Positions 8,386 through 15,477 of a DNA stretch of 40,923 nt are shown one piece after another. The DNA is from Pseudomonas sichuanensis. GTDB lineage: Bacteria; Pseudomonadota; Gammaproteobacteria; Pseudomonadales; Pseudomonadaceae. The stretch lies in assembly GCF_003231305.1 (NCBI RefSeq), contig NZ_QKVM01000055.1, positions 1 through 40,923 on the forward strand. The letters run 5' to 3'. Positions within the stretch are counted from its first letter, which is position 1, and every line of letters starts with the position of its first letter. Below the pieces are notes generated by a model, which did not search any database, was not told the DNA's origin, and saw only the letters and a program-made list of their open reading frames with translations. A program made the position numbers and the translations under genes.

Positions 8386-9155
8386 TCGACTGGAAGGGTG
8401 GCGAGCCTGGCCATAACGGCCGGGTAGCCCTGGTCACCGGTGCCGCGCGCGGCATCGGCCTGGGCATCGCCGCCTGGCTGATCTGCGAAGGTTGGCAAGT
8501 CGTCCTCAGTGACCTGGACCGCCAGCGTGGCGCACGGGTGGCCAAGGCGCTGGGCGACAACGCCTGGTTCATCAGCATGGATGTCGCCGACGAAGCCCAG
8601 GTCAGTGCCGGGGTGTCCGAAGTGCTCGGGCAGTTCGGCCGGCTGGATGCGCTGGTGAGCAATGCGGCGATCGCCAATCCGCACAACCAGACGCTGGAAA
8701 GCCTGTCGCTCAGCCAGTGGAACCGTGTGCTGGCGGTCAACCTCAATGGTCCGATGCTGTTGGCCAAGCATTGCGCACCCTACCTGCGCGCCCATGGCGG
8801 TGCCATCGTCAACCTGACCTCTACCCGTGCCCGGCAGTCCGAGCCGGATACAGAAGCCTATGCGGCAAGTAAAGGCGGGCTGATGGCACTGACCCACGCC
8901 CTGGCGATGAGCCTGGGGCCGGAAATACGCGTCAATGCCGTCAGCCCCGGCTGGATCGATGCCCGCGACCCGTCGCAGCGTCGAGCCGAACCCTTGACTG
9001 AGGCCGACCATGCCCAGCATCCGGCGGGCAGGGTAGGGACGGTGGAGGACGTGGCGGCCTTGGTGGCATGGTTGCTGTCGCGCCAGGCAGGGTTCGTCAC
9101 CGGCCAGGAATTCGTGGTCGATGGCGGCATGACCCGTAAGATGATCTACACCTGA
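8382..9155 (+). CDS. short-chain dehydrogenase/reductase (SDR) of unknown substrate
   Basis: This is a classical 257-aa SDR oxidoreductase. It shows the cofactor loop TGAARGIG (19-26), the structural motif NAA (94-96), the catalytic Ser near residue 147 (NLTSTRA) and Tyr160-x3-Lys164 (AYAASKGG). The aspartate after the second strand (LSDLD) suggests NAD(H) preference. The start GTG at 8382 overlaps the metZ stop in a GTGA, so it is translated with metZ; whether it serves sulfur amino-acid metabolism is unknown. The C-terminal block GQEFVVDGGMTRKM is typical of the family. The specific substrate cannot be read from the sequence. Confidence 0.88.
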   Translation: MIDWKGGEPGHNGRVALVTGAARGIGLGIAAWLICEGWQVVLSDLDRQRGARVAKALGDNAWFISMDVADEAQVSAGVSEVLGQFGRLDALVSNAAIANPHNQTLESLSLSQWNRVLAVNLNGPMLLAKHCAPYLRAHGGAIVNLTSTRARQSEPDTEAYAASKGGLMALTHALAMSLGPEIRVNAVSPGWIDARDPSQRRAEPLTEADHAQHPAGRVGTVEDVAALVAWLLSRQAGFVTGQEFVVDGGMTRKMIYT

Positions 9156-9180
9156 GCTGTAAGCTATTGAGATACAAGAG

Positions 9181-9203
9181 AAAGGGCCGCGAGGCCCTTT
9201 TTT
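9181..9203 (+). terminator. Rho-independent terminator after the SDR gene
   Basis: AAAGGGCC (9181-9188) and GGCCCTTT (9193-9200) form an 8-bp stem around a GCGA tetraloop, followed by further T residues to 9203. It lies 25 bases after the SDR stop and ends the metZ unit. A lone REP-like sequence (GCGGGCTTGCCCCGCGATG, about 9222-9241) follows it. Confidence 0.88.
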
Positions 9204-9323
9204 GTTGCCTGTGTCCCGTGGGCGCGGGCTTGCCCCGCGATGAGGCCGGCAGCGGCAGCCCGGATGCCCATCTGGCCACGCACCGCTTTTTTGCCCTTTT
9301 TTTAAAAAAATTCAATGGGGCTA

Positions 9324-9352
9324 TTGACTTAGCATCGGTACCTGCGTAAATT
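9324..9352 (+). promoter_or_regulatory. tRNA operon promoter
   Basis: TTGACT (9324-9329) and TAAATT (9347-9352) with a 17-base spacer form a strong sigma-70 promoter 42 bases before the mature end of tRNA-Val. A/T-rich sequence just upstream (9296-9314) may act as an UP element. It is the only good promoter I see for the whole tRNA island. Confidence 0.72.
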
Positions 9353-9393
9353 TCGCGGCCTCAGCGAAGCAAACGCAACAAGCAACATCGCGG

Positions 9394-9469
9394 GGGTGAT
9401 TAGCTCAGCCGGGAGAGCATCTGCCTTACAAGCAGAGGGTCGGCGGTTCGATCCCGTCATCACCCACCA
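9394..9469 (+). tRNA. tRNA-Val (anticodon TAC)
   Basis: This is a complete 76-base tRNA with the CCA encoded. The acceptor arms GGGTGAT and ATCACCC pair fully, the anticodon stem TCTGC/GCAGA encloses a loop with TAC at 9427-9429, and the T arm holds GGTTCGATCC. It is the first gene after the promoter and is followed by two small hairpins (TTCCTG/CAGGAA and GCTTC/GAAGC, 9485-9512) before the first tRNA-Asp. Confidence 0.97.
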
Positions 9470-9549
9470 CTTCCTGAGAATGTTCCTGGTACAGGAAGCT
9501 TCTAACGAAGCTGAACGTCAGAGAGGAACAGGACGCAAGTCCACACTGC

Positions 9550-9626
9550 GCGGCGGTAGTTCAGTCGGTTAGAATACCGGCCTGTCACGCCGGGGGTCGC
9601 GGGTTCGAGTCCCGTCCGCCGCGCCA
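9550..9626 (+). tRNA. tRNA-Asp (anticodon GTC), copy 1
   Basis: A 77-base tRNA with CCA encoded. The acceptor stem is GCGGCGG/CCGCCGC, with discriminator G at 9623. The anticodon stem CCGGC/GCCGG encloses GTC at 9584-9586. It differs from copies 2 and 3 by one acceptor pair (G3-C70 here, A3-U70 there); the rest is the same. It has no copy of the hairpin leader found before copies 2 and 3. Confidence 0.97.
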
Positions 9627-9726
9627 TTTTTCAGTAACAGATGGGTGCCTGGCACCGGTCTGAAGTCGAAGGCAAATATGCCTGAGGCTGATCCCAGTTT
9701 CAATCAGGTGAAAACCTGAACGATAC

Positions 9727-9803
9727 GCAGCGGTAGTTCAGTCGGTTAGAATACCGGCCTGTCACGCCGGGGGTCGCGGGTTCGAGTCCCGTCCGCTGCG
9801 CCA
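9727..9803 (+). tRNA. tRNA-Asp (anticodon GTC), copy 2
   Basis: A 77-base tRNA with CCA encoded and acceptor stem GCAGCGG/CCGCTGC. It sits in the first of two 218-bp tandem units. A GAAA-loop hairpin (9704-9719) ends seven bases before its 5' end, and a terminator-like hairpin follows at 9843-9871. Confidence 0.97.
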
Positions 9804-9842
9804 TCTTGTGTTTTGAACTCCTTGAACAGTTCGAAGCAAAAC

Positions 9843-9871
9843 AAAAAAGGCGATCTCGCATCGCTTTTTTT
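9843..9871 (+). terminator. terminator-like hairpin between tRNA-Asp copies 2 and 3
   Basis: A run of A (9843-9848), GCGAT (9850-9854) and ATCGC (9860-9864), then TTTTTTT, form an A/T-flanked stem with one bulged G at 9849. It looks like a Rho-independent terminator, yet tRNA-Asp copy 3 lies downstream without a clear promoter, so it probably allows read-through or acts as a processing site. Confidence 0.6.
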
Positions 9872-9944
9872 GTGCCTGGCTTTCGCGTCCAAACGCTGGA
9901 AAGCCTGGATCCCAGTTTCAATCGGGTGCAAGCCCGAGCGATAC

Positions 9945-10021
9945 GCAGCGGTAGTTCAGTCGGTTAGAATACCGGCCTGTCACGCCGGGGGTCGCGGGTT
10001 CGAGTCCCGTCCGCTGCGCCA
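9945..10021 (+). tRNA. tRNA-Asp (anticodon GTC), copy 3
   Basis: A 77-base tRNA with CCA, identical to copy 2 in the mature region and placed exactly 218 bases after it. A GCAA-loop hairpin (9922-9937) precedes it. No convincing promoter is present between the hairpin terminator at 9843-9871 and this gene. Confidence 0.97.
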
Positions 10022-10058
10022 TCTTCAGTTCTGAGCCCCTTGAACAGCTCGGAACAAC

Positions 10059-10086
10059 AAAAAAGCGACCTTCGGGTCGCTTTTTT
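10059..10086. terminator. bidirectional terminator closing the tRNA island
   Basis: GCGACC (10065-10070), the stable TTCG loop and GGTCGC (10075-10080) are flanked by AAAAAA (10059-10064) and TTTTTT (10081-10086). It is symmetrical, so it can stop the tRNA transcript and also the chemoreceptor transcript arriving from the other strand, whose stop is at 10116. Confidence 0.93.
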
Positions 10087-10115
10087 CGTTTCTGGCGGTT
10101 GGCAGGCTGCCTGTC

Positions 10116-11666
10116 TCAGAGCCTGAAATTACCGATCAACCCTTTCAGCTCACCGCCCACCCGCTCAAGTTCGATAGACGCCTCCTCGATTTGCCGGCTG
10201 GCATCGAGTGAGTGGCCGGCGACATCGCGCACCCGCTCCACATTGCGGCGAATGCTCACCACGGCCGTGCTTTGCTGCTCGGTACTGGCTGCAATCTGCT
10301 GGTTCATGCCCTGGATATCGTCAACGCTGGTCGTGATGACCTGCAGGGCCTCGCTCGCCTGATTGGCAAGCGCAACGGTGCTGCTGGCCACGCGGCGGTT
10401 TCCTTGCAGGCACTCCACCGCCTGGCGGGCACCTTCCTGCAGGCGGGTGACCAGCGTTTCGATCTCGGCAGTGGAGCGCTGGGTACGCAGGGCGAGACCG
10501 CGCACTTCGTCGGCTACCACCGCGAAGCCGCGCCCGGCTTCGCCAGCGCGGGCGGCCTCGATGGCCGCGTTAAGCGCCAGCAGGTTGGTCTGCTCGGCCA
10601 CCGAGCGGATAACCGTCATGATGCTGCTGATCTGCTCGGCAGAGGCGCACAGCTGTTGCACGGCCTCGGTGCTGCTGCTGATGTCACTGGCCAGCTGGGC
10701 AACCTGGCGCTGGGTATCGCAGACCACCTGCTGACTGAGTTCGGCCTTGTCAGTGGCCTGGCGGGTCGCCTCGCTGGCCAGCGAACTGTTGTGCGCCACC
10801 TCCTGCACGGCGCAGGCCATCTGGCTCATGGCCGCCGCCACCTGACGGGTTTCGCTCTGCTGGCTGGCGGCGCCGCTGCTGGTACGTTCGATCACGCCAG
10901 CCAGGGCCGCCGAGGCCTGTGAAAGCTGCCCGCTGGCCTGGCCGATCCGGCGCAGGATGCCGCGCAGATTGGCGCTGCTGCGCTCGAGGGCCTGGAGCAA
11001 TTGGCCGAACTCATCGCGGCGTGGGCCAAGGTCACTGGCGCTCAGGTCGCCTTCGCCAATGCGCCGGGCCATGTCCAGGGCCTGTTGCAGGGGAGTGCAG
11101 ATCTGCCGGATCAGCAACCAGGCTACCAGGCAGGCCAGTAGCAGTGTGCCGCAGAACACGGCGAGCATGAGGCGCGTGCGTTGGCCGAGCTCGGCAGCAC
11201 TGACCTGGTTCTGCTGGGTGATGAGCTGATTGATGTGTTCGATGGCCGCAAGCACTTGTGTGGTGAGCTGTTTGCCCGTGGCGCTGGCCAGTGTCTCGCT
11301 ACCCGCCGCGAGACTGTGCTGCAGGTCGCTCATGTAGTTGCCCATGATCTTGCGTGTGGCGCCAAGATGGGTCTGCGCCTGGTGGTAGGGCATCTGCGTC
11401 AGGTTCTCGTCGATCAGCCCGTTCACTTTTCGGTAGGCCTGGTGCAGGTTTTCCAGCTCTGCACGTTCACCGTTCAGCGCATAGGCCATCTGTGTGGCAC
11501 GGATGTCGTTGAGGCTGTCGAGAATGTAGTTGACCGAGACCAGGCGTTCAGCCCGATGGGTCAGGGTGCCGAGGGTGAAGATTGCGGTCAGGACCAGCAC
11601 GGCCACCAGCAAGACCAGTGGGGTAAGGCTAAGCAACAGTTTCAGGCGGACCGGCAGATTCTTCAT
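10116..11666 (-). CDS. methyl-accepting chemotaxis protein
   Basis: This 516-aa chemoreceptor has a first membrane helix at about residues 8-32, a periplasmic helical sensor region (about 33-164, four-helix-bundle type by length), a second helix at about 166-188, a HAMP linker (about 187-240) and the long cytoplasmic signalling hairpin. The signalling tip is visible in EQTNLLALNAAIEAARAGE and GRGFAVVADEVRGLA, where CheA and CheW bind. There is no C-terminal CheR-docking pentapeptide. The ATG at 11666 has AAGGAA (complement of 11674-11679) seven bases upstream; the open frame runs 71 codons further without family support. The ligand is unknown. It stands alone, with the tRNA island downstream on the other strand. 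Confidence 0.94.
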   Translation of the reverse strand: MKNLPVRLKLLLSLTPLVLLVAVLVLTAIFTLGTLTHRAERLVSVNYILDSLNDIRATQMAYALNGERAELENLHQAYRKVNGLIDENLTQMPYHQAQTHLGATRKIMGNYMSDLQHSLAAGSETLASATGKQLTTQVLAAIEHINQLITQQNQVSAAELGQRTRLMLAVFCGTLLLACLVAWLLIRQICTPLQQALDMARRIGEGDLSASDLGPRRDEFGQLLQALERSSANLRGILRRIGQASGQLSQASAALAGVIERTSSGAASQQSETRQVAAAMSQMACAVQEVAHNSSLASEATRQATDKAELSQQVVCDTQRQVAQLASDISSSTEAVQQLCASAEQISSIMTVIRSVAEQTNLLALNAAIEAARAGEAGRGFAVVADEVRGLALRTQRSTAEIETLVTRLQEGARQAVECLQGNRRVASSTVALANQASEALQVITTSVDDIQGMNQQIAASTEQQSTAVVSIRRNVERVRDVAGHSLDASRQIEEASIELERVGGELKGLIGNFRL

Positions 11667-11910
11667 CAGCGATTTCCTTGGGCATTCGAACGGGCGAATA
11701 AGTCTAGCGAGGGAATTTCCTTGTCTGGTTAGGAGGTTCTTGTGACTGGCGTACGAAAAATCGCTAATAACAGTGGGAAGATTCCTGGTGCTTCGGCCTG
11801 CGTTGTCCACGCCTTTACATGAACCTTGCTCAATGTTGGCCCTTTCAAGGTTTCGGTGGCTTGTGGATGTGTTGCACAATAGGCACCGTTCGATTTACCC
11901 GGAATTCACG

Positions 11911-12780
11911 ATGTCCAGATCATCCGTCTACGGTGCGCTCGGGCTGGCCCTTGTGCTGGCGGGCGTATCCGGTTGCTCCTCGAAGAAGGCTACCGTGTAC
12001 GAGCACGAGAACTTCGACGACTCGGGCACCTTCTCACGCAGTTTCCCAGTCAGCGAAGCGGGCTCCTGCGAAGCCGCCCGGCGTGCGCTGCTCAGCCAGG
12101 GCTACATTATCACTAGCAGCGATGCCAACCAGGTGGCCGGCAACAAGAGCTTTCAGCAGAGCGCTGAAAACCACATGCAGATCAGCTTCAACATCACCTG
12201 CGTGCCGGACATGAGCGACAAGCAGCGTTCGACCATGTTCGCCAACGCCCTGCAGGACCGCTACACCCTGAAAAAATCCAACACCTCTGCCAGCCTGGGG
12301 GTCGGGGTGCTGGGCTCGGTGTCGATGCCGATCGGCTCCAGCGACGACTCGATGGTCAAGGTCGCCAGCGAGACAGTGGCCGCGCCACAGTTCTACGAGC
12401 GTTATTTCGCCTTGGTGGAGGGCTACCTGCCGAAGCCGAAAAAGGTGAAGAAGGCCGATGCCCCTGCCGAGCCGCCGAAAGTGGAGCAACCAGCGCCGGC
12501 CTTGGGGCTGCCCGAGCCTGCGCCAACCTCGCTGGCACCCGCCCAGCCAGATGTGGCGCCGCAGGCGGCGAGCGCCCCGGTGGCCGTGCCTGCCGCAGCC
12601 CAGGCCAGCGCGCCTGCTGCCCCTGAACCGGCCGCCGCGGTGCCCGTTCACGAAGCGCCAGCAGCCCCGCTTGTGGATGACAGCCACGGTTCGCAACCGG
12701 TTGCACCGCCCGTCGAGGCGGCCCCGATCCAGGCCCAGCAACTGCCTGTACAGAGCGAGGCGGCACCGGCTTCGCCGTGA
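11911..12780 (+). CDS. DUF2242 lipoprotein
   Basis: This 289-aa protein begins with a lipoprotein signal peptide ending in the lipobox VSGC (Cys22), so it should be lipid-anchored in the cell envelope. Residues about 30-170 match what I recognise as the DUF2242 family of Pseudomonas (FDDSGTFSRSF, CEAARRALLSQGYII, FYERYFALVEGYL). From about residue 185 on it is a proline/alanine-rich tail likely to be extended. Function is unknown. The ATG at 11911 is the only start that gives a proper signal peptide; the open frame upstream would add 46 residues. It is divergent from the chemoreceptor, with a 244-bp gap that holds no other gene I can support. Confidence 0.85.
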   Translation: MSRSSVYGALGLALVLAGVSGCSSKKATVYEHENFDDSGTFSRSFPVSEAGSCEAARRALLSQGYIITSSDANQVAGNKSFQQSAENHMQISFNITCVPDMSDKQRSTMFANALQDRYTLKKSNTSASLGVGVLGSVSMPIGSSDDSMVKVASETVAAPQFYERYFALVEGYLPKPKKVKKADAPAEPPKVEQPAPALGLPEPAPTSLAPAQPDVAPQAASAPVAVPAAAQASAPAAPEPAAAVPVHEAPAAPLVDDSHGSQPVAPPVEAAPIQAQQLPVQSEAAPASP

Positions 12781-12901
12781 GCTGTCGCTAACTTCCTGCA
12801 GGCCTGCTACGTTTACCGTTCATGGGGCTGTAATGGTTCCGTCATCCGAAGCGCTTAGGGTGGCGGTGGAACCCATGAATGAAGAACGAGGAAGCAGGCA
12901 G

Positions 12902-12988
12902 ATGGACGACTACCAGGAAGAATTGCTCGAATTCCAGGCTTATGAACTGGATGTGCCAGAGCCGGCGGAAGACGCCACCGAGCTCTAG
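12902..12988 (+). CDS. small acidic ORF, 28 aa
   Basis: The reading MDDYQEELLEFQAYELDV followed by ten more residues is strongly acidic and begins at an ATG with a good ribosome site (AGGAAG, 12889-12894, seven bases away). In-frame ATGs at 12875 and 12833 allow longer forms of 37 and 51 aa. No family is recognised and no membrane segment or signal is present. It lies 121 bp after the DUF2242 gene and ends two bases before the 136-bp palindrome. Codon use looks like coding DNA, but the short length limits confidence. Confidence 0.5.
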   Translation: MDDYQEELLEFQAYELDVPEPAEDATEL

Positions 12989-12990
12989 GC

Positions 12991-13126
12991 TTTGTACGAA
13001 AAGTGCCTGCGCGACGATCATGCTGCGTTGAAAACAGGCTCGGAATGCTCATTTGCAATTAGCAAACTCCGCTTCCTCGCCTGTTTTCGCCTTGCCTGAT
13101 CGCCGCTCGGCGACTTTTCGTACAAA
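12991..13126. repeat. 136-bp nested palindrome between convergent genes
   Basis: The ends are an exact 14-base inverted repeat, TTTGTACGAAAAGT (12991-13004) and ACTTTTCGTACAAA (13113-13126). Inside it are a 10-base pair GAAAACAGGC (13030-13039) and GCCTGTTTTC (13079-13088), and a central hairpin TTTGC-AATTA-GCAAA (13052-13066). The element fills the gap between the small ORF stop (12988) and the AraC stop (13129). It may be a repeat of the MITE or REP kind, a bidirectional terminator, or both. No flanking target duplication is obvious. Confidence 0.75.
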
Positions 13127-13128
13127 CC

Positions 13129-14166
13129 CTAACCCACCTGCCGCTGATGGCGGCGATACTCCCCCGGCGTTACGCCCGTCCAGCGCTTGAATGCGCGCTG
13201 GAAGGCTTCGGCCGATGCAAACCCCAGCAGATAGGCGATTTCGCCGAAGGCCAGCTCCGTGTCACGGATGTAGGTCTCGGCCAGGTCGCGGCGCGTGTCG
13301 TTGAGCAGGTTGCGATAGCGCGTGCCTTCTTCGGCGAGTTTGCGCCGCAGGGTCCAGGTGGGCATCTGCAGGTGCTGCGCCACTTCTTCCAGATCCGGTT
13401 CGCGGCCGCCGTTGAGCAGCGGCCCCAGCAGGTGGGTGATGCGTTCGCCCAGGCTGCGTACCCGGGTGCGCTGGGCCAGTTCCGTTTCGCACAGCTGCAA
13501 CAGGTGCTGCCAGGTGCTCGGACAGTGTTGCGGGTTGGCCAGGGCCAGGGTGGCCTGGCTCAGGCGCAACTGGTTGGCCGCGGCGCCAAACTGCACGGTG
13601 GTGCACAGGCGCTGGTATTGCTCGGCATAAGCCGGCGCTTCGAACTCGATCTCCAGCCGCTCGGCCTGGATCGGCCTGCCGGCCAGGCTTGACAGCTGCG
13701 CCAGCCAGCCGCCGAGCAGCGAGTCGACCACGAAGCGGTTGTAGGCGTTGTACGGGCTGATGGAATAGAAGCGCAGCCAGGCGCCTTGCGGGTCTTCATG
13801 AAAGCTCGACTGGCCACGGTAGTTGGCGGCATACAGCGGTTCGAAGCGCAGCAGCGTACGTGCGGCCTCGCCGAGGGTTGGCGCCTGGGCGGCGGTGACA
13901 CCGGCCAACCCGGCCTGGGCCAGGCGGCTGAGGTGGCCCATGTGCAAACCCAGGGCAGGCTCGGCGCTCAAGGCGATGGCGGCGTGGCCCAGGTGCATGT
14001 AGCGCGGGATCGACAGGCGCGCCCCGGGTTCGGCCAGGCGCCGATTATCCAGCCCATAACGCAGCAGCAGTGGCTGCGGATCGTGGCCGAGCTGGCCGAG
14101 CGCTTCGGCCAGGGGCTGGACGAAGCCTACCGACAACTCGCCCAGGCGCACGCGCTGACGGGGCAT
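13129..14166 (-). CDS. AraC-family transcriptional regulator
   Basis: This 345-aa regulator has the N-terminal arabinose-binding-like domain of the OruR/ArgR-like AraC group (about residues 20-210; LGLHMGHLSRLAQAG, PYNAYNRFVVD) and a C-terminal double helix-turn-helix (about 245-342). The second helix pair carries the AraC signature (LAFGEIAYLLGFASAEAFQRA, then FKRWTGVTPGEYRR). The ATG at 14166 starts four bases after the nitrilase-like stop, so the two genes are one unit and the regulator may control that protein or the divergent fadH. The effector is unknown. A longer frame to 14244 would overlap the upstream gene and has no family support. Confidence 0.9.
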   Translation of the reverse strand: MPRQRVRLGELSVGFVQPLAEALGQLGHDPQPLLLRYGLDNRRLAEPGARLSIPRYMHLGHAAIALSAEPALGLHMGHLSRLAQAGLAGVTAAQAPTLGEAARTLLRFEPLYAANYRGQSSFHEDPQGAWLRFYSISPYNAYNRFVVDSLLGGWLAQLSSLAGRPIQAERLEIEFEAPAYAEQYQRLCTTVQFGAAANQLRLSQATLALANPQHCPSTWQHLLQLCETELAQRTRVRSLGERITHLLGPLLNGGREPDLEEVAQHLQMPTWTLRRKLAEEGTRYRNLLNDTRRDLAETYIRDTELAFGEIAYLLGFASAEAFQRAFKRWTGVTPGEYRRHQRQVG

Positions 14167-14170
14167 GCCG

Positions 14171-15289
14171 TTACAGCCACAGGTTGAGCAGGCGGGCGCC
14201 CTGGCTGGCGCTGCCCGCCCACAAGGTGCCGGCCTCGCTGGCAAAGCCCTGGCCGCCGCCGCTCTGCTCCCAGAACTGCCCGCGCAGGAACACGCTCATG
14301 CTGGCGGCGCCGTCGCTGGCCGCCTGGGTCAGCCGTTGCCAGGCCTCCTGCTCGCTGACCTCGCCACGCTGCACCGGCAGTTCGGCCGCCGCGGCCTGGT
14401 GACGGTTGCCGCGCCAGGGCAGTTGCCAGCGCTGCTTGCCACTGAGGAACACCGGGTTGGCGATCAACTGTACCGATTGCCCGGCCAGCAGCCGGTAGTT
14501 GTCCGGGTACCAGCTGTCACTGCCGACCAGCACGCCCAGGCGCCCGGCGGGCGTCTGCAGCACCTGCAGCGGCTGCTGGCGGCCATGGTGGATGTAGCGG
14601 CGGGTTTCGCTGTCCGGGTAGCGCTGGTATTGCGGTTGCCCCAGCACGCTGCCGTCAGCGGCGAACACCAGGCTGCTGTTGAACAGCGGGCCGCTGCCGG
14701 CATGCAGCACGCCGTTCCTCACGTAAGGGGCGGGCAGGACGATCGAACCGGCCACCAGGGTGACCCCGAACTCCCGCGCCAGGCCGCCGAACAGCTGCTG
14801 GTAGTCGGCGGCCATCTGCGCGGCCTTCATGCGCAGGCGCGCATCGCTGCGCCGGTCGTCGCCGCTGGCCGACAGCATCGCCAGGCCGTAGCGCAGCGGG
14901 TTGCTCAACTCCAGCCATTGCCAGGCCTCGCGGTCGCGGGTGGCCTGGTACAGCTCGTTCTTTTCGCCACGGGCCCACAGCCAGGTGCCGATATGTTCGG
15001 GCAGTACCACCACGGTACGGGCATTCACCAGGCCCTGATCGCGGGCCTGTTGCAGGTACGCCGACAGCTTGCGGTGCAGGCGCGCAAGGTTCTGGTAATC
15101 GCCTGGATACAGCAGCGGCTCCACACCCAGGAGATTGCCGCGCTCGCCCGGTACCCCCTGGTTGAGCGCCAGCTCGATACGCAGGTCGGACAGGTAGTGG
15201 CCTTCCGGTCGTTGCAGGGTCCAGAAGCCGTAGCCGCAAAGGCCGGCGATGATGACCAGCGCCAGGGCGCCGGCTAGCAGTTTTCGCAT
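14171..15289 (-). CDS. membrane-anchored nitrilase-fold protein, catalytic triad degenerate
   Basis: This 372-aa protein begins with a signal anchor (about residues 3-23, LLAGALALVIIAGLCGYGFW), which puts the rest in the periplasm. The body looks like the carbon-nitrogen hydrolase (nitrilase) fold: VVLPEHIG holds the family Glu at residue 98, and LFNSSLVFAADGSVLG matches the strand before the catalytic lysine. That lysine appears as Arg223 in YQRYPD, and the nucleophile cysteine is Gly256 in LGVLVGSDSWYPD. If aligned correctly, it cannot act as an ordinary amidase. The start at 15289 gives a clean anchor; an ATG at 15382 would add 31 residues and has a slightly better ribosome site. It is followed by the AraC regulator after four bases. 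Confidence 0.75.
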   Translation of the reverse strand: MRKLLAGALALVIIAGLCGYGFWTLQRPEGHYLSDLRIELALNQGVPGERGNLLGVEPLLYPGDYQNLARLHRKLSAYLQQARDQGLVNARTVVVLPEHIGTWLWARGEKNELYQATRDREAWQWLELSNPLRYGLAMLSASGDDRRSDARLRMKAAQMAADYQQLFGGLAREFGVTLVAGSIVLPAPYVRNGVLHAGSGPLFNSSLVFAADGSVLGQPQYQRYPDSETRRYIHHGRQQPLQVLQTPAGRLGVLVGSDSWYPDNYRLLAGQSVQLIANPVFLSGKQRWQLPWRGNRHQAAAAELPVQRGEVSEQEAWQRLTQAASDGAASMSVFLRGQFWEQSGGGQGFASEAGTLWAGSASQGARLLNLWL

Positions 15290-15477
15290 GGAGCGGTTCA
15301 GCGCAGTAGAGAAAGAGGAGGTTAGGGTAAGCCTGCTGTGCAGCAGGATCAATAAGTTGTCAGTTTCGATCATTGAGCGCATTCAAACGCCTGTTTAATG
15401 TCGGCCTCAGACAAACGACGGGGGCCCGCCTTCGAGGTTCCCGCATTCCGTGATCACGCCACCTGTGGAGCTTATCC

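Larger units (their letters stand above)
9690..10086 (+). repeat. tandem duplication of a tRNA-Asp unit (218-bp period)
   Basis: Two units (about 9690-9907 and 9908-10086) share the order: block GATCCCAGTTTCAATC, GNRA hairpin, CGATAC, tRNA-Asp, CATCTT, a hairpin with loop CCTTGAAC, and a hairpin followed by T residues. tRNAs are identical, while spacers have diverged with paired changes in the stems, which points to an old duplication whose RNA folds are maintained. Confidence 0.8.

Noticed and set aside
9394..10021. tRNA island as an integration site of a genomic island
   Set aside because: No integrase, no truncated tRNA copy and no direct att repeat; the repeats are explained by the tandem tRNA-Asp duplication.
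9813..10034. 73-aa ORF across tRNA-Asp copy 3
   Set aside because: It runs through a tRNA gene and a terminator hairpin; not coding.
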